A stretch of 54,276 nucleotides of DNA from Thermoanaerobaculum sp. (GTDB taxonomy: Bacteria > Acidobacteriota > Thermoanaerobaculia > Multivoradales > UBA5704), in contig JAJKHS010000154.1 in the NCBI GenBank assembly GCA_021154885.1, positions 1 to 54,276 of the forward strand. The letters run 5' to 3'. Under the pieces are notes generated by a model. The model was not told the DNA's origin, ran no database searches, and was given only the letters and a program-made list of their open reading frames with translations. The stretch's first letter is position 1; each line of letters begins with the position of its first letter. Below, piece by piece: positions 27,959 through 35,484 of the stretch. A program made the translations under genes and the position numbers.

Positions 27959-30900
27959 TCAGCGCAACGCCCGGTCCCGCCAGCGGCGCACGCTCATCAC
28001 GTCGAAGCGCTCCCCCTCGAAGACGATGCGCTTCACGGGTTTCTTGCCGTCGTCGCTGGCCCGCTTCAGCCAGTCGCGCACCTCCATCCAGCGAACCTCG
28101 CCCTCGGAATTCCGGATCACCAGCAGCACGGGGAACTTCTGCGCCATCCAGTATCGGGCGTGGCGCTCGTCCCTGATCGTGAAGATTTCCTCGCCACTCT
28201 TTCGCTCGCGCAGGTAGGAGTCGCCCGATTTCAGTTGCAGGAACAGCATCTCGCCCGTGGCCTCGTTGTGGTCGTCCTTGAACTCAATCTCGATGTCGAT
28301 ACCGTGGTCGCTGACGTTCTTCTCCCGGCAGATTTGGCCTGCGAGCGCCACGGTGGAGATCACCTCGCCGACCAACGCACGTTCCTTGCTCTCGTTGTCC
28401 AGGACGATGGCGGATTGCCTCTCCAACTCGCGCACCCTCTGCTTCGACTGATCGCTGGCGAACAGCTCCTCCAACTCATCCCAGAGCCGAATGCGCTTCT
28501 CGCAATCCACGCAAAGGATGTCCTTCTTGCCCTCCTCCAACTTCTTCATCGCCACTTCGCGATTGCCCACTGGCGTAAAGCAATGCGGACAAACGTAATG
28601 CCGCAGCCGCACCACATCCCTGGCATTCCGCAGCAGGTGTTCGTGGACATATTTGCTGAAGATGATCTTCTCCTCCACCGGGATCGTGGGATCGAAATAC
28701 ACCTCCAGCTCGCCCGCGCCTTCCGCACGGCGGGTCAGCTTCACACCGAGTTGTTTTCCGAGAAGTGTCTTGAAGTCGGCAGCGTAGCGCCACAACTCAT
28801 CGCTCTCGAAGGACTCCGTGTGATGCAGTCGCACCACCAGCGTGGCGTAAATGTCGTCGAGGAAGCCGTTGAAGCGATAACTTACCAGCACCGCAGGATG
28901 CCCCACCAGCTCTGGGCGTTCGCGCCGGTAATAACTTGGGAAGATCAGCAGCGCGCCCCTTTCCGTTTGTTCGCGCAGGCAGAGACCCCGCTCCACCAGC
29001 GTCTGGTGCATGGCCAGCAGGACGAACCGCTCCTCGTCGGCTTCAAGACGCGCCATCGAGGAGTGATACGTGAGGTTGCCGTTCAAGACCCGTTCCTCCG
29101 GCAGGCAGCCGCGTTCATGCTCGTCCTCGCGCATCGTCTGAATCACGGCCTGGGCGTAGGCATTGATCCGTTCCGGCTGGAGCAGCACCCAACTGCCGAA
29201 CTTCAGCTCCCACACCACACCGGGGCCGGCCAGCAGACTCACCACAGCGCGGAGCTCGTCGTCGGTGAATCGCGTGAATTCTCCGGACAACCGCAGTTGC
29301 AGCGTCTCCCGCAGCTCGTTGAAACGCATCAGCACCCGGCCGGAGTCCTTGAGGAGGACGATCTCCTCCTTGAGCCGTTTGAAAAGAAGCGGCGAGGAGC
29401 GCCACGGAATGTCCTCCCATCGGATGCCGTCGAGGATGGCTTCCTTGAGCTCCTCGCAACGCTCTCCAGTTTTGGCGCTGGTCTCCAAGAAGCCCCCAAA
29501 CCCGCGCTCCTTCGCAAAGGCCTCAATTTGACTCCGACTGGTTCTGAGGCCGCCCGCATCTACCCGCCCGGCGACCAACAGCTTGGCGAACGCTTGGCGG
29601 GAGGCGCGGGTGAGATCGCGGTCCCACTGGCCCAGCGTCTCGAACAGGTCTTCTCTCTGGCCGTCGAAGACGAGCACCGCCAGCGCGGTTTCGTTCATGT
29701 AGAGCTGATGGATCAATCGCTGGTCCGCCTGACCGCCGAAATCCCAGAGCCAGATTTCCCGTTCGATACCGTCGCCGGAAGACACCGGCAGCTTCCACTG
29801 CGTCGCCCACGCGCCGACCGTCGAGTCGCTGGGTTGCCATTTTTCGCCCGCCAAAACTTTGGAAAGTCCCGTCTTGCCCGCGCCACTCTCGCCGACGAGG
29901 AGGACTTTGGCGTTCGTGTACTGGATTTGGTCCGGAGCGGTCGGCAAGGCCGGCTCGGGGGCTACAGGTGCACGCGCCTCAGTGATAAATTCCGATAGGT
30001 CCCACACTCGGATGCCGCCGTTGATGTCGCCGGAGAAGGCGCGGCGTTGATCGGCGCTCCAAGCCACGCCACAGATAGTCGAGTTGTGACTTTCAAAAAC
30101 GCGCAGATAACGCCCAGTCTCTACATCCCATAGCCGCACGGTCCTGTCATCAGCGCCAGATAGGGCGCGGTGTTGATCGGCGCTCCAGGCCACGCTATTC
30201 AAACCTTCCGTGTGACCCTCGAGGACGCGCCTGCAGCGACCGGTCTCCGTGTCCCATAGCCGCACGGTGTTGTCATCAGCGCCGGATAAGGCGCGTCGTT
30301 GATCGGCGCTCCAGGCTACGCACCGGACGATGTCCGTGTGGCCTTCAAGCACGCGCAGGCAACGCCCCATTACCACATCCCACAACCGTACGGTATTGTC
30401 GAAGGAGCCGGATAAGGCGCGGCGCAGATCGGCGCTCCAAGCCACGCACATGACCTTGTCGGTGTGGCCCTTGAGCACTAGGCAACGCCCCGTCTTCACA
30501 TCCCAGAGCCGCACAGTATGGTCATCAGAGCCGGATAGGGCGCGGCTTTGATCGGCGCTCCAAGCTACGCAGTTGACACCATCAGTGTGGCCTTTAAGCA
30601 CGCGCGGATACCGCCCCGTCTCCACGTCCCAAAGCCGCACCGTCATGTCATCGCCACCGGAGATGGCTCGGCGTTGATCGGCACTCCACGCCACACTCCT
30701 GACTACATCCGTGTGACCTTTGAACACGCGCAGGCAGTATCCCGTCTCTAGCACCCACAGCCGTACGACGTTGTCCGAACCGCAGGAGAGGACGCGCTTT
30801 CCATCAGGACTAAACGCATACGACCAGATCTCCGCCCTGTTATCGAGTTGGATAACACCTTCTGAAACCTGTTCACGCGCGGTCAGTGCATCGGCCACCG

Positions 30901-31315
30901 GCGGATACACTGGCTGGCAAGCTTCGAGAAGTTTAGCGTAGGTCTCCTCGCGCTCCGCCGTCCGCCAGTCGATGAAGAGGAATTGGCTTAAGGAGCCCTT
31001 GATGGGGGCCTCGTCGAGCCGCAGGGGAATGAACCGGCGCTCCTTATTCAGCGGATCGCGAAAACGGAACGTGCCAGCCTCCAACTGTGCCCAGTCGGAG
31101 CCGAACGCATTCGCGGACATGCAGAGCACGAGCAAGCGGGAGTGCTCCAGCCCTTCCTCGATCTTCGCCTGAACATGGTCTCCGGGGCGGATTACCCAGT
31201 CATCGAGCCAGACGCGCAGGCCGTCCGCCCGCAGCCGCTCGGCGATGGGGCGCACGACGGCCTTGTCCTTCGCGCTGTGGCTGAGGAAGACGTCGTATTG
31301 GAAGTCGTCAGGCAT
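27959..31315 (-). CDS. TIR-WD40-Roc/COR-like GTPase-zinc ribbon-DUF4365 multidomain protein, candidate immune sensor/effector
   Basis: This 1118-residue protein starts with a TIR domain (about 5-135: DVFLSHSAKDK). The SxxxxxxWxxxE motif is intact (W75, E79), so it is a likely NADase. Seven WD40 blades follow (about 160-445), with near-identical VAWSADQRRALSG and TVRLWD motifs. A Ras/Roc-type GTPase is next (about 465-630), with Walker A GESGAGKT (475-482) and G3 DFGGQ (525-529); the usual NKxD is replaced by AGRVD. Residues about 640-900 resemble a COR winged-helix region. A CPHC...CVDC zinc ribbon (909-938) leads to a DUF4365-type PD-(D/E)XK domain (about 975-1118: DHGIDIE, then QLKS). The layout suggests sensing by WD40, switching by GTPase, and killing by NAD+ loss or nucleic-acid cleavage. 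The role in phage defence is inferred. Confidence 0.88.
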   Translation of the reverse strand: MPDDFQYDVFLSHSAKDKAVVRPIAERLRADGLRVWLDDWVIRPGDHVQAKIEEGLEHSRLLVLCMSANAFGSDWAQLEAGTFRFRDPLNKERRFIPLRLDEAPIKGSLSQFLFIDWRTAEREETYAKLLEACQPVYPPVADALTAREQVSEGVIQLDNRAEIWSYAFSPDGKRVLSCGSDNVVRLWVLETGYCLRVFKGHTDVVRSVAWSADQRRAISGGDDMTVRLWDVETGRYPRVLKGHTDGVNCVAWSADQSRALSGSDDHTVRLWDVKTGRCLVLKGHTDKVMCVAWSADLRRALSGSFDNTVRLWDVVMGRCLRVLEGHTDIVRCVAWSADQRRALSGADDNTVRLWDTETGRCRRVLEGHTEGLNSVAWSADQHRALSGADDRTVRLWDVETGRYLRVFESHNSTICGVAWSADQRRAFSGDINGGIRVWDLSEFITEARAPVAPEPALPTAPDQIQYTNAKVLLVGESGAGKTGLSKVLAGEKWQPSDSTVGAWATQWKLPVSSGDGIEREIWLWDFGGQADQRLIHQLYMNETALAVLVFDGQREDLFETLGQWDRDLTRASRQAFAKLLVAGRVDAGGLRTSRSQIEAFAKERGFGGFLETSAKTGERCEELKEAILDGIRWEDIPWRSSPLLFKRLKEEIVLLKDSGRVLMRFNELRETLQLRLSGEFTRFTDDELRAVVSLLAGPGVVWELKFGSWVLLQPERINAYAQAVIQTMREDEHERGCLPEERVLNGNLTYHSSMARLEADEERFVLLAMHQTLVERGLCLREQTERGALLIFPSYYRRERPELVGHPAVLVSYRFNGFLDDIYATLVVRLHHTESFESDELWRYAADFKTLLGKQLGVKLTRRAEGAGELEVYFDPTIPVEEKIIFSKYVHEHLLRNARDVVRLRHYVCPHCFTPVGNREVAMKKLEEGKKDILCVDCEKRIRLWDELEELFASDQSKQRVRELERQSAIVLDNESKERALVGEVISTVALAGQICREKNVSDHGIDIEIEFKDDHNEATGEMLFLQLKSGDSYLRERKSGEEIFTIRDERHARYWMAQKFPVLLVIRNSEGEVRWMEVRDWLKRASDDGKKPVKRIVFEGERFDVMSVRRWRDRALR

Positions 31316-31428
31316 GGTTCACCTTGGGTGCCGGGCTCCTTCTGGTCCAACAGAGCTGTGTCTCCAAGCTCAAGTATGATACCCCTCTTGGACAACGGGT
31401 TTCCGGACTAGGGGCAGCAGAAAGCCGA

Positions 31429-31500
31429 AGCAGGGACTTCAGAGACAACAGGGACACGAAGAATATCGTCGGAGCTTTCCTCGTCCCTGAAGTCCCTGCT
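31429..31500. repeat. Inverted 9-bp repeats forming a hairpin
   Basis: Three units of the type NNCAGGGAC (31429-31455) face two inverted units (31483-31500). The arms AGCAGGGACTTCAG (31429-31442) and CTGAAGTCCCTGCT (31487-31500) are perfectly complementary over 14 bp, with a 44-base loop. The element lies upstream of the small antitoxin gene and of the divergent TIR gene, where it could end or shape transcripts. The same 9-bp unit recurs at 34776 and 46587. Confidence 0.75.
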
Positions 31501-31531
31501 GTCTACGGCACAGGCCCTAAGGAGAAATGCC

Positions 31532-31729
31532 ATGGCTATTTGGCAAAACAATACCAGGGAAGAATTGAGCCGAAAGATACTGGAGGAGGCGGAGGAGCAC
31601 CGGCGGAGGCATCCGGTGCCGCCCATGGAGGAGGTGCTGAAGGAGAGCCGGCGCTTGCGGGAGTCGCTCCCTCGGAATCTCGACCTGCCGGATAGCACGA
31701 CTCTTCTGCGCGAGGATCGCGAGCGTTGA
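31532..31729 (+). CDS. Small VapB-like antitoxin
   Basis: This 65-residue charged helical protein ends DSTTLLREDRER, a C-terminal pattern that I recognise from antitoxins of PIN-domain toxins. AAGGAG lies seven bases before its ATG. Immediately after it, in another frame, is a short PIN-like beginning (WVVDVGVA) that decays quickly. The gene is thus an antitoxin whose toxin has been lost. It has no obvious DNA-binding domain, so it may be the toxin-binding half only. Confidence 0.6.
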   Translation: MAIWQNNTREELSRKILEEAEEHRRRHPVPPMEEVLKESRRLRESLPRNLDLPDSTTLLREDRER

Positions 31730-31790
31730 GCCGAGGTGGGTCGTCGATGTCGGTGTTGCCGCAGCAATCGGCACCCGGAATTGCCGGGAG
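31727..31790 (+). pseudogene. VapC (PIN toxin) relic, N-terminal start only
   Basis: In the frame AGG TGG GTC GTC GAT (about 31733) the sequence reads RWVVDVGVAAAIG, resembling the PIN toxin start WVVDASVAxKW with its first catalytic Asp. The match stops after about ten residues, no catalytic acidic residues follow, and no start codon fits. Its position right behind the antitoxin stop is where vapC normally sits. The call is weak because the match is short. Confidence 0.35.
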
Positions 31791-31804
31791 GGATCTGCAT
31801 CGAG

Positions 31805-32014
31805 CTACAGGCTCTCTCGACTGAGCCCCGCATCCCGTGCGACCTGCGACATGCCGCGAGCACGCGCAATATCGCCCAAGGCACGCGCGATTCCTACGGC
31901 ATCATCGGGAGCCTCGGTGAACCAGGCGTCGAGATAGATGGCCATCTCTTCAGGTGTACGCAGTTGCTCCGCCACGTCGTAGGGAACAATTTTGGTTCTT
32001 GAAGACTTGGTCAC
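31805..32014 (-). pseudogene. Truncated addiction-module antidote protein (HTH)
   Basis: The 69-residue frame matches the putative addiction module antidote family: FxxAEYL-like start, PEEMAIYLDAWFTEA, then ALGDIARARGMSQVARDAGLSRESL. Family members continue with about 25 more residues (LYKAL...GNP...) that complete the HTH. Here a stop codon follows directly after SRESL, and only out-of-frame traces continue. The start is a GTG at 32014. The partner RelE-like toxin, normally just upstream, is absent, so this is a decayed half module. Confidence 0.65.
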
Positions 32015-32027
32015 GGTCTTGGCAACC

Positions 32028-32249
32028 TCAGTTCGTCACCACCCTCCCCGGCACGCACGCGTCGGTCCGCGGATCGCAGGTGCAGCCGGCCACGCCGACG
32101 CACTGGTAGTAGCCCGTCTGGGTGAGGCAGGAGACGGTCGGGCAGGCCGCGGGCGCCGTGCCGGCGGACGTGCCGGAGACGACCGCACCGGTGCACAGAC
32201 CCGCCAGGGCCAGCAGACCGAAGATACGGGACAGGGTTCGACGGCTCAT
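32028..32249 (-). CDS. Small secreted Cys-rich peptide
   Basis: This 73-residue protein has a signal peptide (about 1-27, hydrophobic LLALAGLCTGAVV) and a mature part with six cysteines (CPTVSCLTQTGYYQC, GCTCDPRTDAC), probably three disulfides. AAGGAGG lies seven bases before the ATG, a strong ribosome site. No family is recognised. Short Cys-rich exported peptides recur in this window (also at 53749). Its stop lies 13 bases before the start of the truncated antidote gene on the same strand. Confidence 0.7.
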   Translation of the reverse strand: MSRRTLSRIFGLLALAGLCTGAVVSGTSAGTAPAACPTVSCLTQTGYYQCVGVAGCTCDPRTDACVPGRVVTN

Positions 32250-32396
32250 CGGAAACCTCCTTTCGCAATCGCGGACCGATGATCCTCCCCTCCGTCTGGG
32301 GCGTCAAGGCACCGCGAACTGCGAGAAGAGGACCGGGGTGAGGAGGGCTCCTGTACAATCCCCCTCCGGACTGTTTCCCCTTCTACGAGGTGCCCC

Positions 32397-33746
32397 ATGC
32401 TGCGCACGTCCTTCGCCGTTTCTCTGACGCTCTTCGCCCTTGGTGCGATGCCTTCGGGCGCCGCCCCGCCCGTCGCCGGCGACCGGCTGGATCAGGAAAT
32501 CGATCGCCTGGCGGCCCAGGTCGAGCCGGACGTCATCGCCTGCCGGCGCCAGATCCATGAGCACCCGGAGCTTTCAAATCGCGAGGTGGAGACGGGGAAG
32601 CTGGTGGCCGAGCGCCTTGGCAAGCTCGGCATCGCGGTGAAGACCGGGGTGGCTCACACGGGCGTCGTCGGCGTGCTCAAGGGCGGCAGGCCGGGTCCGG
32701 TCGTGGCTCTGCGGGCGGACATGGACGCACTGCCCGTCACCGAGGAGGTCGACGTCCCTTTCGCCTCGAAGGTGCGCACCACCTATGACGGCAAGGAGGT
32801 GGGCGTGATGCACGCCTGCGGACACGACGCCCATACCGCCGTCCTGCTGGGCGTGGCCGAGGTCCTGTCGCGGCTGAAGGCCGACCTCCCCGGCACGGTC
32901 GAGTTCCTCTTCCAGCCCGCCGAGGAGGGGGCGCCCGCGGGCGAGGAGGGGGGTGCGCGGCTGATGCTCAAGGAGGGCGTCTTCCGCGACCTGAAGCCGG
33001 AGGCCATCTTCGGCCTGCACGTGACCCCCATCTTCGACGTCGGCCAGATCGGCTGGCGCACGGGCGGCATGCTGGCCGGCGCCGACGGTCTGCGCATCGT
33101 GGTCCACGGCCGGCAGACCCACGCCGCCTATCCCTGGAAAGGGCTGGACCCCATTGTCGTGGCCTCGCAGATCGTCCTCGGGCTGCAGACGATCGCCAGC
33201 CGCCAGATCGACATCACGGAGGCGCCGGCCCTCATCACCATCGGCAAGATCGAAGGCGGCGTGCGCGAGAACATCATTCCCGACGACGTGGTCATGCTGG
33301 GGACGATCCGCTACCTGGGCCAGGGGATGGAGAAGGACATTCAGGATCGCATCCGGCGCACGGCGACCAGCATTGCCGAGAGCGCCGGCGCCAAGGCCGA
33401 CGTGACGATCGAGGAGCGGGTGGCCCTCACTTTCAACGACCCGGCGCTGACCGCGAAGATGTTGCCCAGCCTGCGGCGCACGGCGGGCGAGGCCAACGTC
33501 CGCGAGGCCCAGCCGTCGCTGGGGGGCGAGGACTTCTCCTATTACCAGAAGGAGATCCCCGGTCTGTTCATCTGGCTGGGGATCAAGACGCCGGGGGCTG
33601 ATCCGGCGCTCTTTGCCACCAACCATTCGCCGCGCTTCCGCGTCGACGAGTCGGGCCTGAAGCTCGGGGTGCGCGCCCTGAGCCGGCTGACGGTGGACTA
33701 CATGCAGTCACCGGCGAAGAGTCAGGGAGCGAAGACGGCGCCGTAG
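32397..33746 (+). CDS. Exported M20 family metallopeptidase/amidohydrolase
   Basis: The product is 449 residues with a signal peptide (1-22). The M20D amidohydrolase pattern is clear: RRQIHEHPELSNRE, the metal motif ALRADMDALPV, the HACGHDAHT motif, catalytic PAEEG, the dimerisation-domain HGRQTHAAYPWKGLDP, and a C-terminal GGEDFSYY metal ligand region. Relatives hydrolyse N-acyl amino acids, hippurate or aminoacyl conjugates with a two-zinc centre. Export suggests nutrient scavenging. TACAAT at 32354-32359 may be a -10 box. The gene is followed after 18 bases by the GT39-like gene. Confidence 0.9.
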   Translation: MLRTSFAVSLTLFALGAMPSGAAPPVAGDRLDQEIDRLAAQVEPDVIACRRQIHEHPELSNREVETGKLVAERLGKLGIAVKTGVAHTGVVGVLKGGRPGPVVALRADMDALPVTEEVDVPFASKVRTTYDGKEVGVMHACGHDAHTAVLLGVAEVLSRLKADLPGTVEFLFQPAEEGAPAGEEGGARLMLKEGVFRDLKPEAIFGLHVTPIFDVGQIGWRTGGMLAGADGLRIVVHGRQTHAAYPWKGLDPIVVASQIVLGLQTIASRQIDITEAPALITIGKIEGGVRENIIPDDVVMLGTIRYLGQGMEKDIQDRIRRTATSIAESAGAKADVTIEERVALTFNDPALTAKMLPSLRRTAGEANVREAQPSLGGEDFSYYQKEIPGLFIWLGIKTPGADPALFATNHSPRFRVDESGLKLGVRALSRLTVDYMQSPAKSQGAKTAP

Positions 33747-33764
33747 CTGCGCGGCCGCGACGAC

Positions 33765-35399
33765 ATGGCCGCGCCCATGGATCCCCGGGAGCGGAAGGCT
33801 CTGCTGGCGCTCACCTCGACCGCCTTCGCCTTCCGCTTCGCCCTCCTCCTGCTGCCGCGAGTGATCCGTTGGGACGAGCCGGTCTACCTCCTGCTGGGCC
33901 GAAATCTCTGGAGCGGCCTGGGCTTCACCTTCAGTGGCCATCCCGAGCTGCACCATTCGCCGCTGTTCCCCCTCCTCGCCGGCGCCACCCTGAAGCTGAC
34001 CGGCCGGCCCGAAGCGGCGAGCGACATCTGGTACGTCCTCTTCGGAACGCTCCTCACCCTCCCCGTCTATGGCCTCGCGCGCCGTCTCACCTCGCCCGGC
34101 GGCGCGCTGCTGGCGGCGGCGCTGGTGGCCTTCTTCCCAGCCCTGACTACCGCCGTCCTCTACTGGGGGACGATGACCGAGCCCCTGTTCCTGCTCCTCA
34201 TCTACTCGGCGGCGTATTGCGTACTGCGAGGGCTGGACGGCGATTCCTCCCTGGGGGCATTCGCCGCTGCCGGCGCGCTGACCGGCCTCGCCTTCCTGGC
34301 GCGGCCGGAGGGGATCCTGTGGATGGCCTCGCTCGCGGGCGCCGCGCTGGTAGTCCTGGTTCTGCGCCGGCGGCTGGGGGAGCGCCGGCGGCTGACCTCT
34401 CTGGCCGCGATCCCCCTCGTCTTCCTGGCCGTGGCCGCGCCGCAGCTCCTCTTCCTTCACCGCCACACGGGCCAGTGGATGATCTCTGGCAAGCTCGGCA
34501 TCACCTACGAGATCGGCCGGGCGGTCGAGACCGCGGACCCGGTGCTCTACGACGAGATCATCAACACCCTCGACGCCGACGGCGAGATCCGCGCCGCCTC
34601 GGAGGCCCGCTACCGGCGCGGCGAGGCCGGCACGGCGGCGTTGAAGCCCGCCGAGGCCTCCGGCCGCCTCCTGCGCAACCTCGGGCACGTGCTGAAGAGC
34701 AGCCTCAGCTCGGAGATCTTCTCGGCGCTGCTCCTGGTGCCGGCGGCGTGGTGGCTGCTGTGGGGGGCGAAGAAGACCAGGGACAACAGGGACGACAGAG
34801 ACAGCAGGGACGGGGGAGAGATCCTGCTGGCGGCCCTGGTGGCGCCGGTGACGGCTTTTCTGGCGTTCCACGTTCAGCAGCGGTTCTTTGCTCCGGCGTT
34901 TCCGGGGCTGCTGATCTGGACGGCGGCGGGGCTTCGGGACCTTTACCAGCGGCTGCCCGCCGGACGTTCCCGGACGGTGACCGCGGCGACCACGACAGCG
35001 GCGGCCGTGGCTCTCGCCGGCTACTTCGTCTGGACCGATGTGGAGATCGTCCGGCACGGCATCGCCACCTCGGACTTCGGGCACCAGGCCGCGGGGCTGT
35101 GGCTCAAGGCCCACAGCGCCCCGGAATCGGCGATCATGACCCAGGACACCGCCATCTCCGTCTACGCCGACCGCGGCTACGTCTTCTCGCCGCGGGCGCC
35201 ACTCGATCAGTTCCTGGCCTACGGCCGCCGCCACGGTGCCACCCACGTGGTGGTGGACGAAGTGGAGGTCACGGTCGTCCGCCCCTTCCTCAAGCCGCTC
35301 CTGGGACCGCCGCCGCCTGAGCTGGCGCCGCTGTGGACCGGCCGCGACGGCCACGTGGGCCGCACCCTGGTCTTCGGAGTGCGTCCCGGGTCAACGTAA
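33765..35399 (+). CDS. Glycosyltransferase family 39-like integral membrane protein
   Basis: This 544-residue polytopic protein has the GT-C pattern of ArnT/PMT-like transferases. An acidic residue sits in the first outer loop (WDEPVYLLLGRNLWSG), followed by HHSPLFPLLAGATLKL and about ten or more hydrophobic segments up to residue 425. The C-terminal part (about 430-544) is soluble with alternating strands. Such enzymes move sugars from polyprenyl-phosphate donors to lipids or proteins in the envelope. Residues about 337-352 are a charged RDN-RDD-RDS-RDG run in a cytoplasmic or periplasmic loop, encoded by four 9-bp repeats that look like an insertion. Confidence 0.8.
   Translation: MAAPMDPRERKALLALTSTAFAFRFALLLLPRVIRWDEPVYLLLGRNLWSGLGFTFSGHPELHHSPLFPLLAGATLKLTGRPEAASDIWYVLFGTLLTLPVYGLARRLTSPGGALLAAALVAFFPALTTAVLYWGTMTEPLFLLLIYSAAYCVLRGLDGDSSLGAFAAAGALTGLAFLARPEGILWMASLAGAALVVLVLRRRLGERRRLTSLAAIPLVFLAVAAPQLLFLHRHTGQWMISGKLGITYEIGRAVETADPVLYDEIINTLDADGEIRAASEARYRRGEAGTAALKPAEASGRLLRNLGHVLKSSLSSEIFSALLLVPAAWWLLWGAKKTRDNRDDRDSRDGGEILLAALVAPVTAFLAFHVQQRFFAPAFPGLLIWTAAGLRDLYQRLPAGRSRTVTAATTTAAAVALAGYFVWTDVEIVRHGIATSDFGHQAAGLWLKAHSAPESAIMTQDTAISVYADRGYVFSPRAPLDQFLAYGRRHGATHVVVDEVEVTVVRPFLKPLLGPPPPELAPLWTGRDGHVGRTLVFGVRPGST
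34776..34811 (+). repeat. Four 9-bp repeats (NNCAGGGAC) inside the GT39-like gene
   Basis: ACCAGGGAC, AACAGGGAC, GACAGAGAC and AGCAGGGAC follow in direct tandem. Nine bases keep the frame, adding RDx triplets to a loop. The unit is the one found at 31429-31500 and 46587-46613, both intergenic, which suggests a dispersed family that also inserts or expands in genes. Confidence 0.75.
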
Positions 35400-35419
35400 A
35401 AGATGGATTCAAATGAGGG

Positions 35420-35447
35420 TTGCAATATTCCCGGAGTGGTGTAAACT
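35420..35447 (+). promoter_or_regulatory. Possible promoter of the secreted protein at 35485
   Basis: TTGCAA (35420-35425), a 16-base spacer and TAAACT (35442-35447) lie about 38 bases before the ATG at 35485 in a locally AT-rich patch. The patch is conspicuous against its GC-rich surroundings, and the matches are moderate. Confidence 0.4.
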
Positions 35448-35484
35448 CGTTGAAACGTCTACCTGTTTGAGGGGTAACAAAAGA

